A stretch of DNA of 6,690 nt from Boseongicola sp. (GCA_013042895.1 JABDPD010000236.1:1-6690); one strand, 5' to 3'. Shown: positions 1 to 5,637, numbered from the stretch's first letter. A program made the numbers and translations. Notes: generated by a model from the sequence alone, not told the origin.

Positions 1-330
1 GGTGGCGGCTATTCTGTCGACAGTCCAACGGCACTTTGGTGGAAACAACTGGCCACAGCTGTGGTCTTTGGCCTTGGCCTTGCGACCGTCTTGACGCTGA
101 TCTTCACGCCATCGATGCTGGCGTTGCGTGTCTGGTTCTGGACCGGTGCCTATCGATCATTCAACACTCTGAGGGCCCTGAGCCACGGGTCGGGATCAAA
201 ATCAGCTCGCGATCAGGCACTGCGCAAGGCGGCCAAGAAGGTCAAAAACCCCGAGATAATCTGGGACGTCACCATTGATCCATCGGCCCCACGGTCCGTA
301 GGTGGAGCCGACTTGAAAGCGGCAGAATAA
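1..330 (+). CDS. RND-family efflux transporter permease subunit, C-terminal fragment (5' end outside window)
   Basis: Reading frame 1 is open from the first base to TAA at 328-330, giving about 109 residues that end a much larger protein. The start lies left of the window. The segment beginning TALWWKQLA and running through a hydrophobic helix with LTLIFTPSMLAL (about residues 11-42) matches the last transmembrane helix of inner-membrane RND permeases, which export drugs or metals from the periplasm using the proton gradient together with an adaptor and an outer-membrane channel. After this helix comes a basic cytoplasmic tail of about 65 residues, rich in Lys and Arg in its middle (ALRKAAKKVKNPEI), as in the long-tailed RND permeases of Rhodobacteraceae. 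Substrate cannot be judged from this end. The ATG or GTG codons inside the fragment are internal, not starts. Confidence 0.85.
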   Translation, partial: GGGYSVDSPTALWWKQLATAVVFGLGLATVLTLIFTPSMLALRVWFWTGAYRSFNTLRALSHGSGSKSARDQALRKAAKKVKNPEIIWDVTIDPSAPRSVGGADLKAAE

Positions 331-360
331 TCAATTGTTTGCGCCGTGCTAACGCACGCC

Positions 361-425
361 GCGAAGTGCGAGAGGCTCTGCCTCTCGCGCTCTCCGAGGT
401 TTCTTTGAAGGGATGACGAGGATCG
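361..425 (+). repeat. Possible degenerate Rhodobacteraceae intergenic repeat unit
   Basis: The hairpin with a GGCTCTGCC apex is followed by CTCTCCGAGGTTTCTTTGAAGG. From memory, many Rhodobacteraceae genomes carry short intergenic elements with a GGCTCTGCC-type hairpin followed by CCCCGAGGTATTT and a GATGAAG-like end. This copy looks like a diverged member. The recognition is from memory and only one copy is present in the window, so the family assignment is an inference. Confidence 0.4.
366..390 (+). terminator. GC-rich hairpin downstream of the RND gene, probable transcription end
   Basis: The arms GTGCGAGAGG (366-375) and CCTCTCGCGC (381-390) form a 10-bp stem with one G-T wobble and a 5-nt loop CTCTG, starting 36 bp after the RND stop codon. 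No run of T follows directly (TCTCCGAGGTTTCTTTG), so it is not a canonical intrinsic terminator. It may act as an RNA 3' end stabiliser or as part of an interspersed repeat. Confidence 0.5.
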
Positions 426-515
426 GGCGCTGTCTTCACCTTTCATCCAACACTAAGTGCAACCGTTCAAGCTAGGGATCGTTGCAGGGATGAAATGTTC
501 AATGCGCGCTGGAAA

Positions 516-552
516 ACACCGACGCGATACTGACACGACACCGACGTGATAC
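516..552. repeat. Two 15-bp direct repeats spaced 22 bp apart
   Basis: ACACCGACGCGATAC (516-530) and ACACCGACGTGATAC (538-552) differ at a single base, with starts 22 bp apart, close to two turns of B-DNA. The spacing would place the same face of each copy toward one protein, as in tandem regulator sites. No promoter or gene start is clearly attached, so function is unknown. Confidence 0.5.
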
Positions 553-671
553 CAACGTTGTGGAAAAATGGATTATATTAATATTTACAGTGTACTAGCG
601 GCGGACCTTAAGAACTGGACCGGAATGTGCAAAAATTGCCGTCGCGCGCAACGTTAACGCTTCGGTCATCC

Positions 672-683
672 GGGCGAACGCCC
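672..683 (-). terminator. Small GC hairpin immediately after the ABC transporter stop codon
   Basis: On the minus strand GGGCGTTCGCCC follows the TGA stop directly and can fold into a 4-bp stem with a GTTC tetraloop (or 5 bp with a 2-nt loop). There is no T tract, so termination activity is doubtful. Confidence 0.25.
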
Positions 684-2498
684 TCAGGCCGCTTGATCTT
701 CCTCAGACGCCTGACGATGCCAAAGCGAAGCATAACGCCCGTCGCGCGCTAGCAACTCATCGTGGGTACCTTCTTCAACGATCACGCCCTTTTCTAAGAC
801 TACGATTTGATCCGCGTGCGCAATCGTCGACAACCTGTGGGCAATCGTCAGCACCGTACGTCCTTCGCCCATCGCCTTCAGCTCCTGCTGAATCTCTGCC
901 TCTGTTTCCGTATCAAGCGCCGATGTCGCTTCATCCAAGAGCAGGATCGGCGGATTCTTCAAAAGTGTGCGTGCAATGCCGACCCGCTGTTTCTCGCCAC
1001 CGGAGAGCTTCAACCCACGTTCGCCCACGGCCGTGTCATAGCCCTCGGGCAGACTGCTGATAAAATCGTGGATCTTCGCCGCTTTCGCAGCCTCGATGAT
1101 CTCTTTGTGCGACGCCTCGGGGCGACCATAAGCAATGTTATAGAGCACCGTGTCATTGAACAGCACCGTGTCCTGCGGAACCACACCGACCTGCGCATGT
1201 AGCGAATCCTGCGTCACGTCACGCAAGTCCTGCCCATCTATCCGGAGCGCACCTCCATCCACGTCGTAAAAGCGGAACAACAGACGACCTACGGTTGATT
1301 TTCCCGAGCCCGAAGGCCCGACAATTGCAACCGTTTTTCCCGCGGGTACCGTCAAAGAAACACCCTTCAAAATTGGTCGCGCCGCATCATAGCCAAACAG
1401 CACATCGTCAAGCACCACCTCGCCGCCTTTGACTTCGATCTCCTTGGCGTCAGGTTTGTCTACAACGTCAGCAGGTTGCTCCAAGAGGTCGAACATTTCG
1501 CCCATGTCCACAAGGCTCTGGCGGATTTCGCGGTAAACCGTGCCGAGGAAGTTCAAAGGCATCGTAATCTGGATCATGTAGGCGTTCACCATTACGAAGT
1601 CGCCAACAGTCAGAGTACCCTCCTGCACACCCATCGCAGCCATGACCATCACAATGATGAGGCCCGCAGTAATCAACAATGACTGACCGAAGTTCAGGAA
1701 TGCCAATGAGTAAGACGTCTTCAACGCCGCCTTCTCATAGCCCGCCATCGCAACGTCGTAACGCTCGGCCTCGCGCCGCTCCGCGCCGAAATACTTCACC
1801 GTTTCAAAGTTCAAAAGACTGTCGATGGCCTTTTGGTTGGCGTCCGTGTCCTGGTCGTTCATCTCCTTGCGGATCTGCACACGCCACTCCGTCACCTTGA
1901 AAGTGAACCAGATGTAGATCGCGATTGTCACTGCAATAACCGCGACATAGGAAAAGTCAAAAACCACCGCCAAGACGGCCGCAATCATCAGCAATTCAAG
2001 GATGAGCGGCCCGATTGAAAACAGCATGAACCGCAAAAGGAACTCAACGCCCTTCACGCCACGCTCAATGATACGGCTGAGACCACCTGTCTTGCGCGTG
2101 ATGTGATAGCGCAGTGATAGGCGGTGAATATGGCTGAACGTTTCAAGCGCCAATTGCCGCAAGGCACGCTGTCCCACGGCCGCAAAAATCGCATCTCGAA
2201 GCTGCTGAAACCCAACGCCCATCAGACGCGCCATGCCGTAGGCCACCGTCAGTCCGACAGCTCCCAGCGCCATCATCCAGACGGCGTCCGTCTGATCGCC
2301 GGAAAGAGCGTCAACCGCAGCCTTGTAGAAAAATGGCGTACCAACAGTCACCAGCTTAGAGACGAACAACGCAACCAAAGCCAGCACAACCCGGCGTTTA
2401 ACCCAAGGGTGCTCCTCCGGCCAAAGGTATGGCGCGACTTTTCGGATCGTGCGCCAACCGCTTTTGCGTTCTAACTCAGTTGAATAGGTGCCGCTCAT
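684..2498 (-). CDS. Atm1-type ABC exporter, fused permease and ATPase (half-transporter)
   Basis: The 604-residue protein is the normal length for the Atm1/ABCB7/HMT1 family, inner-membrane homodimers that export glutathione-linked compounds or metal-thiol conjugates. About six transmembrane helices fill residues 35-320, followed by the ATPase domain. Visible motifs are Walker A GPSGSGKST (394-402), Q-loop PQDT (441-444), signature LSGGE (498-502), Walker B ILLLDE (518-523), D-loop SALD (526-529) and switch His554. The family-specific RGVKGVEFLLRFMLF (146-160) and SLLNFETVKYFG (227-238) point to Atm1 rather than to lipid A (MsbA) exporters. Tyr195, Arg206, Arg210, Asn269, Gln272 and Arg323 sit where I recall the glutathione pocket of Novosphingobium NaAtm1. 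ATG at 2496-2498 has AGAGG 5 nt upstream. It lies 106 bp downstream of the LysM gene on the same strand. The substrate in this organism is inferred only. Confidence 0.93.
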   Translation of the reverse strand: MSGTYSTELERKSGWRTIRKVAPYLWPEEHPWVKRRVVLALVALFVSKLVTVGTPFFYKAAVDALSGDQTDAVWMMALGAVGLTVAYGMARLMGVGFQQLRDAIFAAVGQRALRQLALETFSHIHRLSLRYHITRKTGGLSRIIERGVKGVEFLLRFMLFSIGPLILELLMIAAVLAVVFDFSYVAVIAVTIAIYIWFTFKVTEWRVQIRKEMNDQDTDANQKAIDSLLNFETVKYFGAERREAERYDVAMAGYEKAALKTSYSLAFLNFGQSLLITAGLIIVMVMAAMGVQEGTLTVGDFVMVNAYMIQITMPLNFLGTVYREIRQSLVDMGEMFDLLEQPADVVDKPDAKEIEVKGGEVVLDDVLFGYDAARPILKGVSLTVPAGKTVAIVGPSGSGKSTVGRLLFRFYDVDGGALRIDGQDLRDVTQDSLHAQVGVVPQDTVLFNDTVLYNIAYGRPEASHKEIIEAAKAAKIHDFISSLPEGYDTAVGERGLKLSGGEKQRVGIARTLLKNPPILLLDEATSALDTETEAEIQQELKAMGEGRTVLTIAHRLSTIAHADQIVVLEKGVIVEEGTHDELLARDGRYASLWHRQASEEDQAA

Positions 2499-2521
2499 AC
2501 TTGCCTCTTTCGCGAAGGACT

Positions 2522-2550
2522 AACCTAAGCACGACACTGGCGAATGACCA
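2522..2550 (-). promoter_or_regulatory. Weak candidate promoter for the Atm1-type exporter
   Basis: On the minus strand TGGTCA (2545-2550) and TAGGTT (2522-2527) are separated by exactly 17 bp and lie about 25 bp before the ATG at 2498. The matches to the sigma-70 consensus are only 4/6 and 3/6, so the gene may instead be read through from the LysM gene. Confidence 0.25.
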
Positions 2551-2561
2551 GCGGCGCAGAC

Positions 2562-2575
2562 GTGCAAATTCGCAC
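2562..2575. promoter_or_regulatory. Imperfect 14-bp palindrome between LysM and ABC genes
   Basis: GTGCAAATTCGCAC is symmetric except for one position in each arm (GTGC-A-AATT-C-GCAC). It lies upstream of the weak candidate promoter for the exporter, so it could be an operator for a dimeric regulator. As RNA it could form only a short hairpin, without a T tract. No regulator can be named. Confidence 0.3.
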
Positions 2576-2604
2576 AATGTCCCAGTCGTTCTGTCCGGAA
2601 ATCT

Positions 2605-3975
2605 CTAGTCTGGCACAGTGAAAATCTGACCGGGGTAGATCAGATCAGGGTCGCGAATGCGGTTGGCGTTCGCTTCGAACACCCTCACATAGAGCAGCCC
2701 CTCGCCATATTTGTCGCGCGCTATCCCCCAAAGAGTATTGCCCGGCTGAACGGTGATAAGAGCCACTGGGGCACGCTCAGTTGTCGCACCTTGATCCAGT
2801 GCTTGAATGGCCTCGACCGGTTCGCGACGGAACGGCGTTTCGGTCCGCGAAACAACCGTTCCTTCTGCGTTCAACTCATCTACGCGCAAGGTATATGTGC
2901 CGGTATCCACATCCGGCAAATCCGCACGCCATTGGCCGTCTTCGCCAACCGAAGAATCCAGAATGGGCTGGTTATCAATATAAACCCGCACAGACCCCGG
3001 CCCCGAAGACCGCCCGGTCAATGCCACCTCGCCTTGGCTGTCATAGTTTATCGCGTCAATTGAGACGTTATCCACAACCTGAGGTCCGGCTCCGCCGCTT
3101 TGGATGACCCGAACGCCCTCACTGTCCGCCAGCAAGATCGTCGGGGCCGCTTCTTCCGCTATAGGGGTCGCGACGGTCGCAACATCCGCCGCCTCGGCAA
3201 CTTCAGCCGGCGCTAGCTCCTCTGCAGCCTCGGGTGCTTGGCTCGTCTCAGCCGCAGGCTCTGCAAGTTCTGCTACTTCCGCCTCAACAGCCTCTGTCAT
3301 AGCTTCAGCCACCTCAGTGGCCCCCGCTTCAACGGCCTCGGTCACAGCCTCCGCAACCTCTTCGACCGCACTCTCGCTCACATCCTCTGCAATCTCGGTC
3401 GGCGTCTCATCAACCGGCTCCACATTCTCTTCAGGAGCTGCCTCAGCCACCGCCACTTTCGGGCTCGGCGCAAGAATTACCGATTGATCGGCAAATGCCT
3501 GCTGACCATCCGGGAATACTTCAAGCAAAGTCAAAACCCGTGGCGCATCCGAAACTCCGAGCGACAACAGTACAACGAAATTCCCCGCGCTATCCGCGTC
3601 AGACGTTCCAATCTCCTCGTCATCGAGGAACAGTTTCACACTCGAATTGCCAGCTGCGCGCCCGGCAATCACCGTCTCGCCGTCTGGCTCAACCCGCACG
3701 ATATCAAACACAGCCGTTGAAACACGCGGTTCAGGGGCCGCTGCTGGCTCTGGCTCTGGCTCGGGCTCAGCCTCAACCACCTCGGGTTCCGGCTCCGCTT
3801 CAACCTCATCGGGAATAACACCGGCTTCCTCCACGACGATCTGATCGTCGCTCGGCAAGAGCACATCGCCAGGTGCCGCAACATCCGTCTCGCCGCCGCC
3901 ACGCAATCCAAAGAAAAGCGCCAACGCCAATACCGCGACAGCTAAAACGCCACCACCAATCCAGGTCGCTTTCAC
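2605..3975 (-). CDS. Membrane-anchored acidic protein with two Ig-like segments and a C-terminal LysM domain
   Basis: The 456-residue protein starts with one hydrophobic helix (about 5-24) after a short MKATW leader, fitting an inner-membrane anchor with the rest in the periplasm. An acidic Glu-Pro stretch follows (about 56-84), then a beta-rich Ig-like segment (about 86-168), a very Ala/Glu/Val-rich linker (about 172-278), a second Ig-like segment (about 285-382) and a LysM domain at 407-455 (ITVQPGNTLWGIARDKYG to YPGQIFTVP), which binds peptidoglycan glycan chains. The linker contains two near-identical 12-residue repeats, EVAEAVTEAVEA (206-217) and EVAEAMTEAVEA (221-232). The start is GTG at 3973-3975, chosen because GGGGAG lies 6 nt upstream and the helix follows at once. 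Such proteins recur in Rhodobacteraceae, but their function is not known to me. A scaffold linking inner membrane to cell wall is my inference. Confidence 0.88.
   Translation of the reverse strand: MKATWIGGGVLAVAVLALALFFGLRGGGETDVAAPGDVLLPSDDQIVVEEAGVIPDEVEAEPEPEVVEAEPEPEPEPAAAPEPRVSTAVFDIVRVEPDGETVIAGRAAGNSSVKLFLDDEEIGTSDADSAGNFVVLLSLGVSDAPRVLTLLEVFPDGQQAFADQSVILAPSPKVAVAEAAPEENVEPVDETPTEIAEDVSESAVEEVAEAVTEAVEAGATEVAEAMTEAVEAEVAELAEPAAETSQAPEAAEELAPAEVAEAADVATVATPIAEEAAPTILLADSEGVRVIQSGGAGPQVVDNVSIDAINYDSQGEVALTGRSSGPGSVRVYIDNQPILDSSVGEDGQWRADLPDVDTGTYTLRVDELNAEGTVVSRTETPFRREPVEAIQALDQGATTERAPVALITVQPGNTLWGIARDKYGEGLLYVRVFEANANRIRDPDLIYPGQIFTVPD
3280..3360 (-). repeat. In-frame tandem coding repeat in the LysM protein linker
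   Basis: The stretches 3325-3360 and 3280-3315 encode the same 12-residue unit with one change (Val to Met), offset by 15 codons. Third positions differ widely (for example GTT/GTG, GAG/GAA, ACC/ACA), so the repeat is kept at protein level and is not a fresh DNA duplication. Confidence 0.65.
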
Positions 3976-4011
3976 GAGCCTCTCCCCTGCCTGTCGGGTC
4001 CATCCCCAATC

Positions 4012-4039
4012 CGCGAGCGGTCTTGTCCCGTCACTCGCG
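4012..4039 (-). promoter_or_regulatory. Inverted repeat in the predicted 5' leader of the LysM gene
   Basis: CGCGAG (4012-4017) and CTCGCG (4034-4039) form a 6-bp inverted repeat with a 16-nt loop. If the LysM promoter at 4048-4076 is used, the transcript would begin near 4041 and this hairpin would sit at its very 5' end, where it could affect stability. Confidence 0.3.
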
Positions 4040-4040
4040 C

Positions 4041-4069
4041 TTGAGAGACCATAGCAACACCGTTATCAG
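4041..4069 (+). promoter_or_regulatory. Candidate sigma-70 promoter of the LOG-family gene
   Basis: TTGAGA (4041-4046) and TATCAG (4064-4069) are separated by 17 bp, with 5/6 and 4/6 consensus matches. The expected start near 4076 leaves a leader of about 28 nt that contains the ribosome site. It occupies nearly the same DNA as the divergent LysM promoter. Confidence 0.5.
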
Positions 4070-4076
4070 GGGTCAA
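4048..4076 (-). promoter_or_regulatory. Candidate sigma-70 promoter of the LysM gene
   Basis: On the minus strand TTGACC (4071-4076) and TATGGT (4048-4053) are separated by exactly 17 bp, matching the consensus at 5/6 and 4/6 positions. Transcription would start near 4041, leaving a leader of about 65 nt before the GTG at 3975. It overlaps the opposite promoter of the LOG gene. Confidence 0.6.
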
Positions 4077-4090
4077 AACCCGTTTCGCTT

Positions 4091-4097
4091 AAAGGAG
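4091..4097 (+). promoter_or_regulatory. Ribosome binding site fixing the LOG start
   Basis: AAAGGAG lies 6 nt before GTG at 4104. The frame is open further upstream to 3873, but that part overlaps the divergent LysM gene and has no family similarity, so this site decides the start. Confidence 0.75.
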
Positions 4098-4103
4098 TTG
4101 CGT

Positions 4104-4661
4104 GTGACCTTGACCCCATTTTCCGTCTGCGTCTACTGCGGCTCTCGCCCAGGGGCTGATCCCGCCTACCTCCAAGCCGCCAAAGACACCGGCGACGCTA
4201 TTGCCTCACAAGGCTGGCGACTGGTCTATGGCGCAGGTGATGTGGGTCTTATGGGCGCGGTCGCGCAATCCGCCACCGATGCGGGCGCACCAACCCTTGG
4301 TGTCATCCCGACACACCTGCTAGACCGCGAAGCGCCCCGAGGCATCTTTGGCGATCGGATCATCACAGAAACTATGCACGAGCGCAAAAAGGTCATGTTC
4401 ATGAACGCCGACGCCGTAGTCGTGCTCCCCGGCGGTGCAGGCTCGCTTGATGAGTTTTTTGAGGTCCTCACTTGGGCGCAACTCGGCCTCCACGCTAAAC
4501 CCATCGTGTTGTTAAACGTCCGTGGCTACTGGGAGCCGCTTGTTGCTTTGATCGGCCACGTGATTGAAAAAGGCTTCGCAGACGCTTCAATCGCCAATTA
4601 CTTCCACGCATCCAGTACCGTCGAAGACACCATCAACTATTTGAATGACGGGCAAGCCTGA
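4104..4661 (+). CDS. LOG family protein (TIGR00730), putative nucleoside 5'-monophosphate phosphoribohydrolase
   Basis: The 185-residue protein has the usual length of the family, which hydrolyses cytokinin-type or other nucleoside monophosphates to free base and ribose 5-phosphate in the cytoplasm. The N-terminal strand SVCVYCGSRPG (7-17), YGAGDVGLMG (42-51), MHERK (91-95) and PGGAGSLDE (109-117) are the family hallmarks of a Rossmann-like fold. Arg94 and Glu117 correspond to the conserved catalytic Arg and Glu. The usual PGGxGTxxE Thr is Ser114 here, a conservative change. FEVLTWAQLGLHAKPI (119-134) continues the typical pattern. Start GTG at 4104 was chosen for its AAAGGAG 6 nt upstream and for the family N-terminus. 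The natural substrate in bacteria is often unknown; older annotations as lysine decarboxylase are incorrect. The gene is divergent from the LysM gene and 81 bp before a small membrane-protein gene. Confidence 0.92.
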   Translation: MTLTPFSVCVYCGSRPGADPAYLQAAKDTGDAIASQGWRLVYGAGDVGLMGAVAQSATDAGAPTLGVIPTHLLDREAPRGIFGDRIITETMHERKKVMFMNADAVVVLPGGAGSLDEFFEVLTWAQLGLHAKPIVLLNVRGYWEPLVALIGHVIEKGFADASIANYFHASSTVEDTINYLNDGQA

Positions 4662-4687
4662 CAGCTTGCCGCACTGCGGCAATCCGC
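4651..4687 (+). terminator. Overlapping alternative hairpins at the end of the LOG gene
   Basis: Hairpin A pairs GGCAAGC (4651-4657) with GCTTGCC (4664-4670) around the stop codon. Hairpin B pairs TTGCCGC (4666-4672) with GCGGCAA (4676-4682). Both have 7 perfect pairs and share 4666-4670, so they exclude each other. A third short option is GCGG (4676-4679) with CCGC (4684-4687). No T tract follows, so intrinsic termination is uncertain. Confidence 0.4.
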
Positions 4688-4742
4688 CGTCTGACCGGTT
4701 AACTCGCCTCGCCTACGTAAGCGTCAACATCAGGAGACTCTT

Positions 4743-4958
4743 ATGACCGCGATTGACCCTCAACAGACCCGTCAAAAATTTCCCGGCTTCAATCTAAGCC
4801 TCAGCCTCGAAGCGAGAATCCTTCTCGTGATCTTCAGCCTCCTCGCCATCTGGGGCCTCGCAATCTTCACCTTCGGCATTCCGGCCCTGCTGTGGCCGAT
4901 GAAGCTGATCGTCCCCGCTGGAATCGCGATGCTGTTCATTCTGACCTGGTTCATGTGA
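4743..4958 (+). CDS. Small two-helix membrane protein of unknown function
   Basis: I do not recognise a named family. The 71-residue product has a polar N-terminus of about 24 residues (with FNLSLSLEAR before the first helix), a hydrophobic helix at about 25-47, a short turn around GIPALLWPMK and a second hydrophobic helix at about 55-71 that ends at the C-terminus itself, so there is no C-terminal tail. It is probably an inner-membrane protein. AGGAG at 4732-4736 lies 6 nt before ATG at 4743, which is good evidence for real translation. It follows the LOG gene by 81 bp on the same strand and ends before a strong bidirectional terminator, so the two genes may be one transcript. The open frame opposite it (4772-5017) is a shadow. 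Confidence 0.78.
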   Translation: MTAIDPQQTRQKFPGFNLSLSLEARILLVIFSLLAIWGLAIFTFGIPALLWPMKLIVPAGIAMLFILTWFM

Positions 4959-4981
4959 ACCAAGTCAGGCTCTAAGACGAA

Positions 4982-5008
4982 AAAAGCGCGCCCATTCGGC
5001 GCGCTTTT
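4982..5008. terminator. Bidirectional rho-independent terminator
   Basis: AAAAGCGCGCC (4982-4992) and GGCGCGCTTTT (4998-5008) form a perfect 11-bp stem around loop CATTC. The plus strand ends in TTTTCTC and the minus strand in TTTTTTCG, so it can stop both the small membrane-protein transcript and the convergent sodB transcript. Confidence 0.9.
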
Positions 5009-5031
5009 CTCATTCAATTTGTCGCCAAAAC

Positions 5032-5631
5032 TTACATGCGACCCGCAACGTTTTCCCAGTTTACCAGGTTGTCGAGGAAGTTCGTCAGATACACAGGGCG
5101 TTTATTGCGGAAGTCGATGTAATAGGAGTGCTCCCAAACATCACAACCCAAGAGAGCCGTCTGACCAAAGCATAGCGGGTTCACGCCGTTCTCAGTTTTC
5201 GTAACAGCAAGCGAGCCGTCAGCGTTCTTCACGAGCCAAGCCCAGCCCGACCCGAACTGCCCAGCGCCAGCGGCCGAGAACTGCTTCTTGAATTCATCAA
5301 CCGAACCAAAGTTCTCAACCAGAGCCGCTTCCAACGAGCCAGGCATGCCGCCGCCATCGGGGCCCATCATCTCCCAGAACTGGTTGTGGTTCCAAAGCTG
5401 GCTGATGTTGTTGAAGATTCCATTCTGCGCAACTGCGTTCGCGTCGTATGTGCCGACAATAATTTCTTCCAGCGACTTGCCGTCCCACTCGGTGCCGGCA
5501 ATCGCGGCGTTACCGTTCGTGACATAAGCATTGTGGTGCAGGTCGTGGTGGAATTCGAGCGTCTCAGCGCTCATGCCTTTTGCGGCCAGTGCATCGTGCG
5601 CGTAAGGAAGATCGGGAAGTTCAAAAGCCAT
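5032..5631 (-). CDS. sodB: Superoxide dismutase, Fe-type (Fe/Mn family)
   Basis: The 199-residue cytoplasmic enzyme converts superoxide to hydrogen peroxide and oxygen. It starts with the classic FELPDLPYAHDAL, and the four metal ligands are His28 (in EFHHDLHH), His82 (in WNHNQFW), Asp164 and His168 (in DVWEH). Gln78 in SQLWNH is at the position typical of iron enzymes, whereas manganese enzymes usually have Gly there, so I favour iron; a cambialistic enzyme cannot be excluded. The FGSGWAWLVK and YYIDFRNKRP blocks are also family hallmarks. There is no signal peptide. ATG at 5629-5631 was chosen over the ATG four codons upstream (5643), because that one forms part of the GAGG ribosome site and adds residues the family lacks. 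It lies 96 bp downstream of soxG on the same strand. Confidence 0.95.
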   Translation of the reverse strand: MAFELPDLPYAHDALAAKGMSAETLEFHHDLHHNAYVTNGNAAIAGTEWDGKSLEEIIVGTYDANAVAQNGIFNNISQLWNHNQFWEMMGPDGGGMPGSLEAALVENFGSVDEFKKQFSAAGAGQFGSGWAWLVKNADGSLAVTKTENGVNPLCFGQTALLGCDVWEHSYYIDFRNKRPVYLTNFLDNLVNWENVAGRM

Positions 5632-5637
5632 GACGTG

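Larger units (their letters stand above)
331..683. other. Non-coding gap between convergent genes
   Basis: This 353-bp stretch lies between the end of the RND permease gene and the end of the ABC transporter gene, which run toward each other. I find no convincing gene: the short open frames lack a good ribosome site or overlap a neighbour antisense. It holds a GC-rich hairpin near 366-390, two near-identical 15-bp direct repeats at 516-552, a CAACGTTG palindrome at 553-560, an AT-rich block at 571-588 and a short GC hairpin at 672-683 directly after the ABC stop. It is long for a convergent gap and could hold a small RNA, but no complete promoter plus terminator pair is visible. Confidence 0.7.

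Noticed and set aside
213..446. 77-codon minus-strand open frame overlapping the RND end and the gap
   Set aside because: It overlaps the RND coding end and runs through the hairpin repeat, so chance openness is the simpler reading.
331..683. tRNA, CRISPR array or insertion-sequence remnant in the convergent gap
   Set aside because: No cloverleaf, no array of regularly spaced repeats beyond two copies, no terminal inverted repeats and no transposase remnant.
2124..2474. 116-codon plus-strand open frame opposite the ABC transporter
   Set aside because: It is antisense to well-conserved transmembrane coding sequence and shows no recognisable protein features.
3104..3487. 127-codon plus-strand open frame rich in Ala, Ser and Thr
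   Set aside because: It is the complement of the Ala/Glu-rich linker of the LysM gene; its low-complexity composition follows from that coding bias.
3873..4103. N-terminal extension of the LOG gene in the same frame
   Set aside because: It overlaps the divergent LysM gene and both promoters, has no family similarity, and a good ribosome site lies just before GTG 4104.
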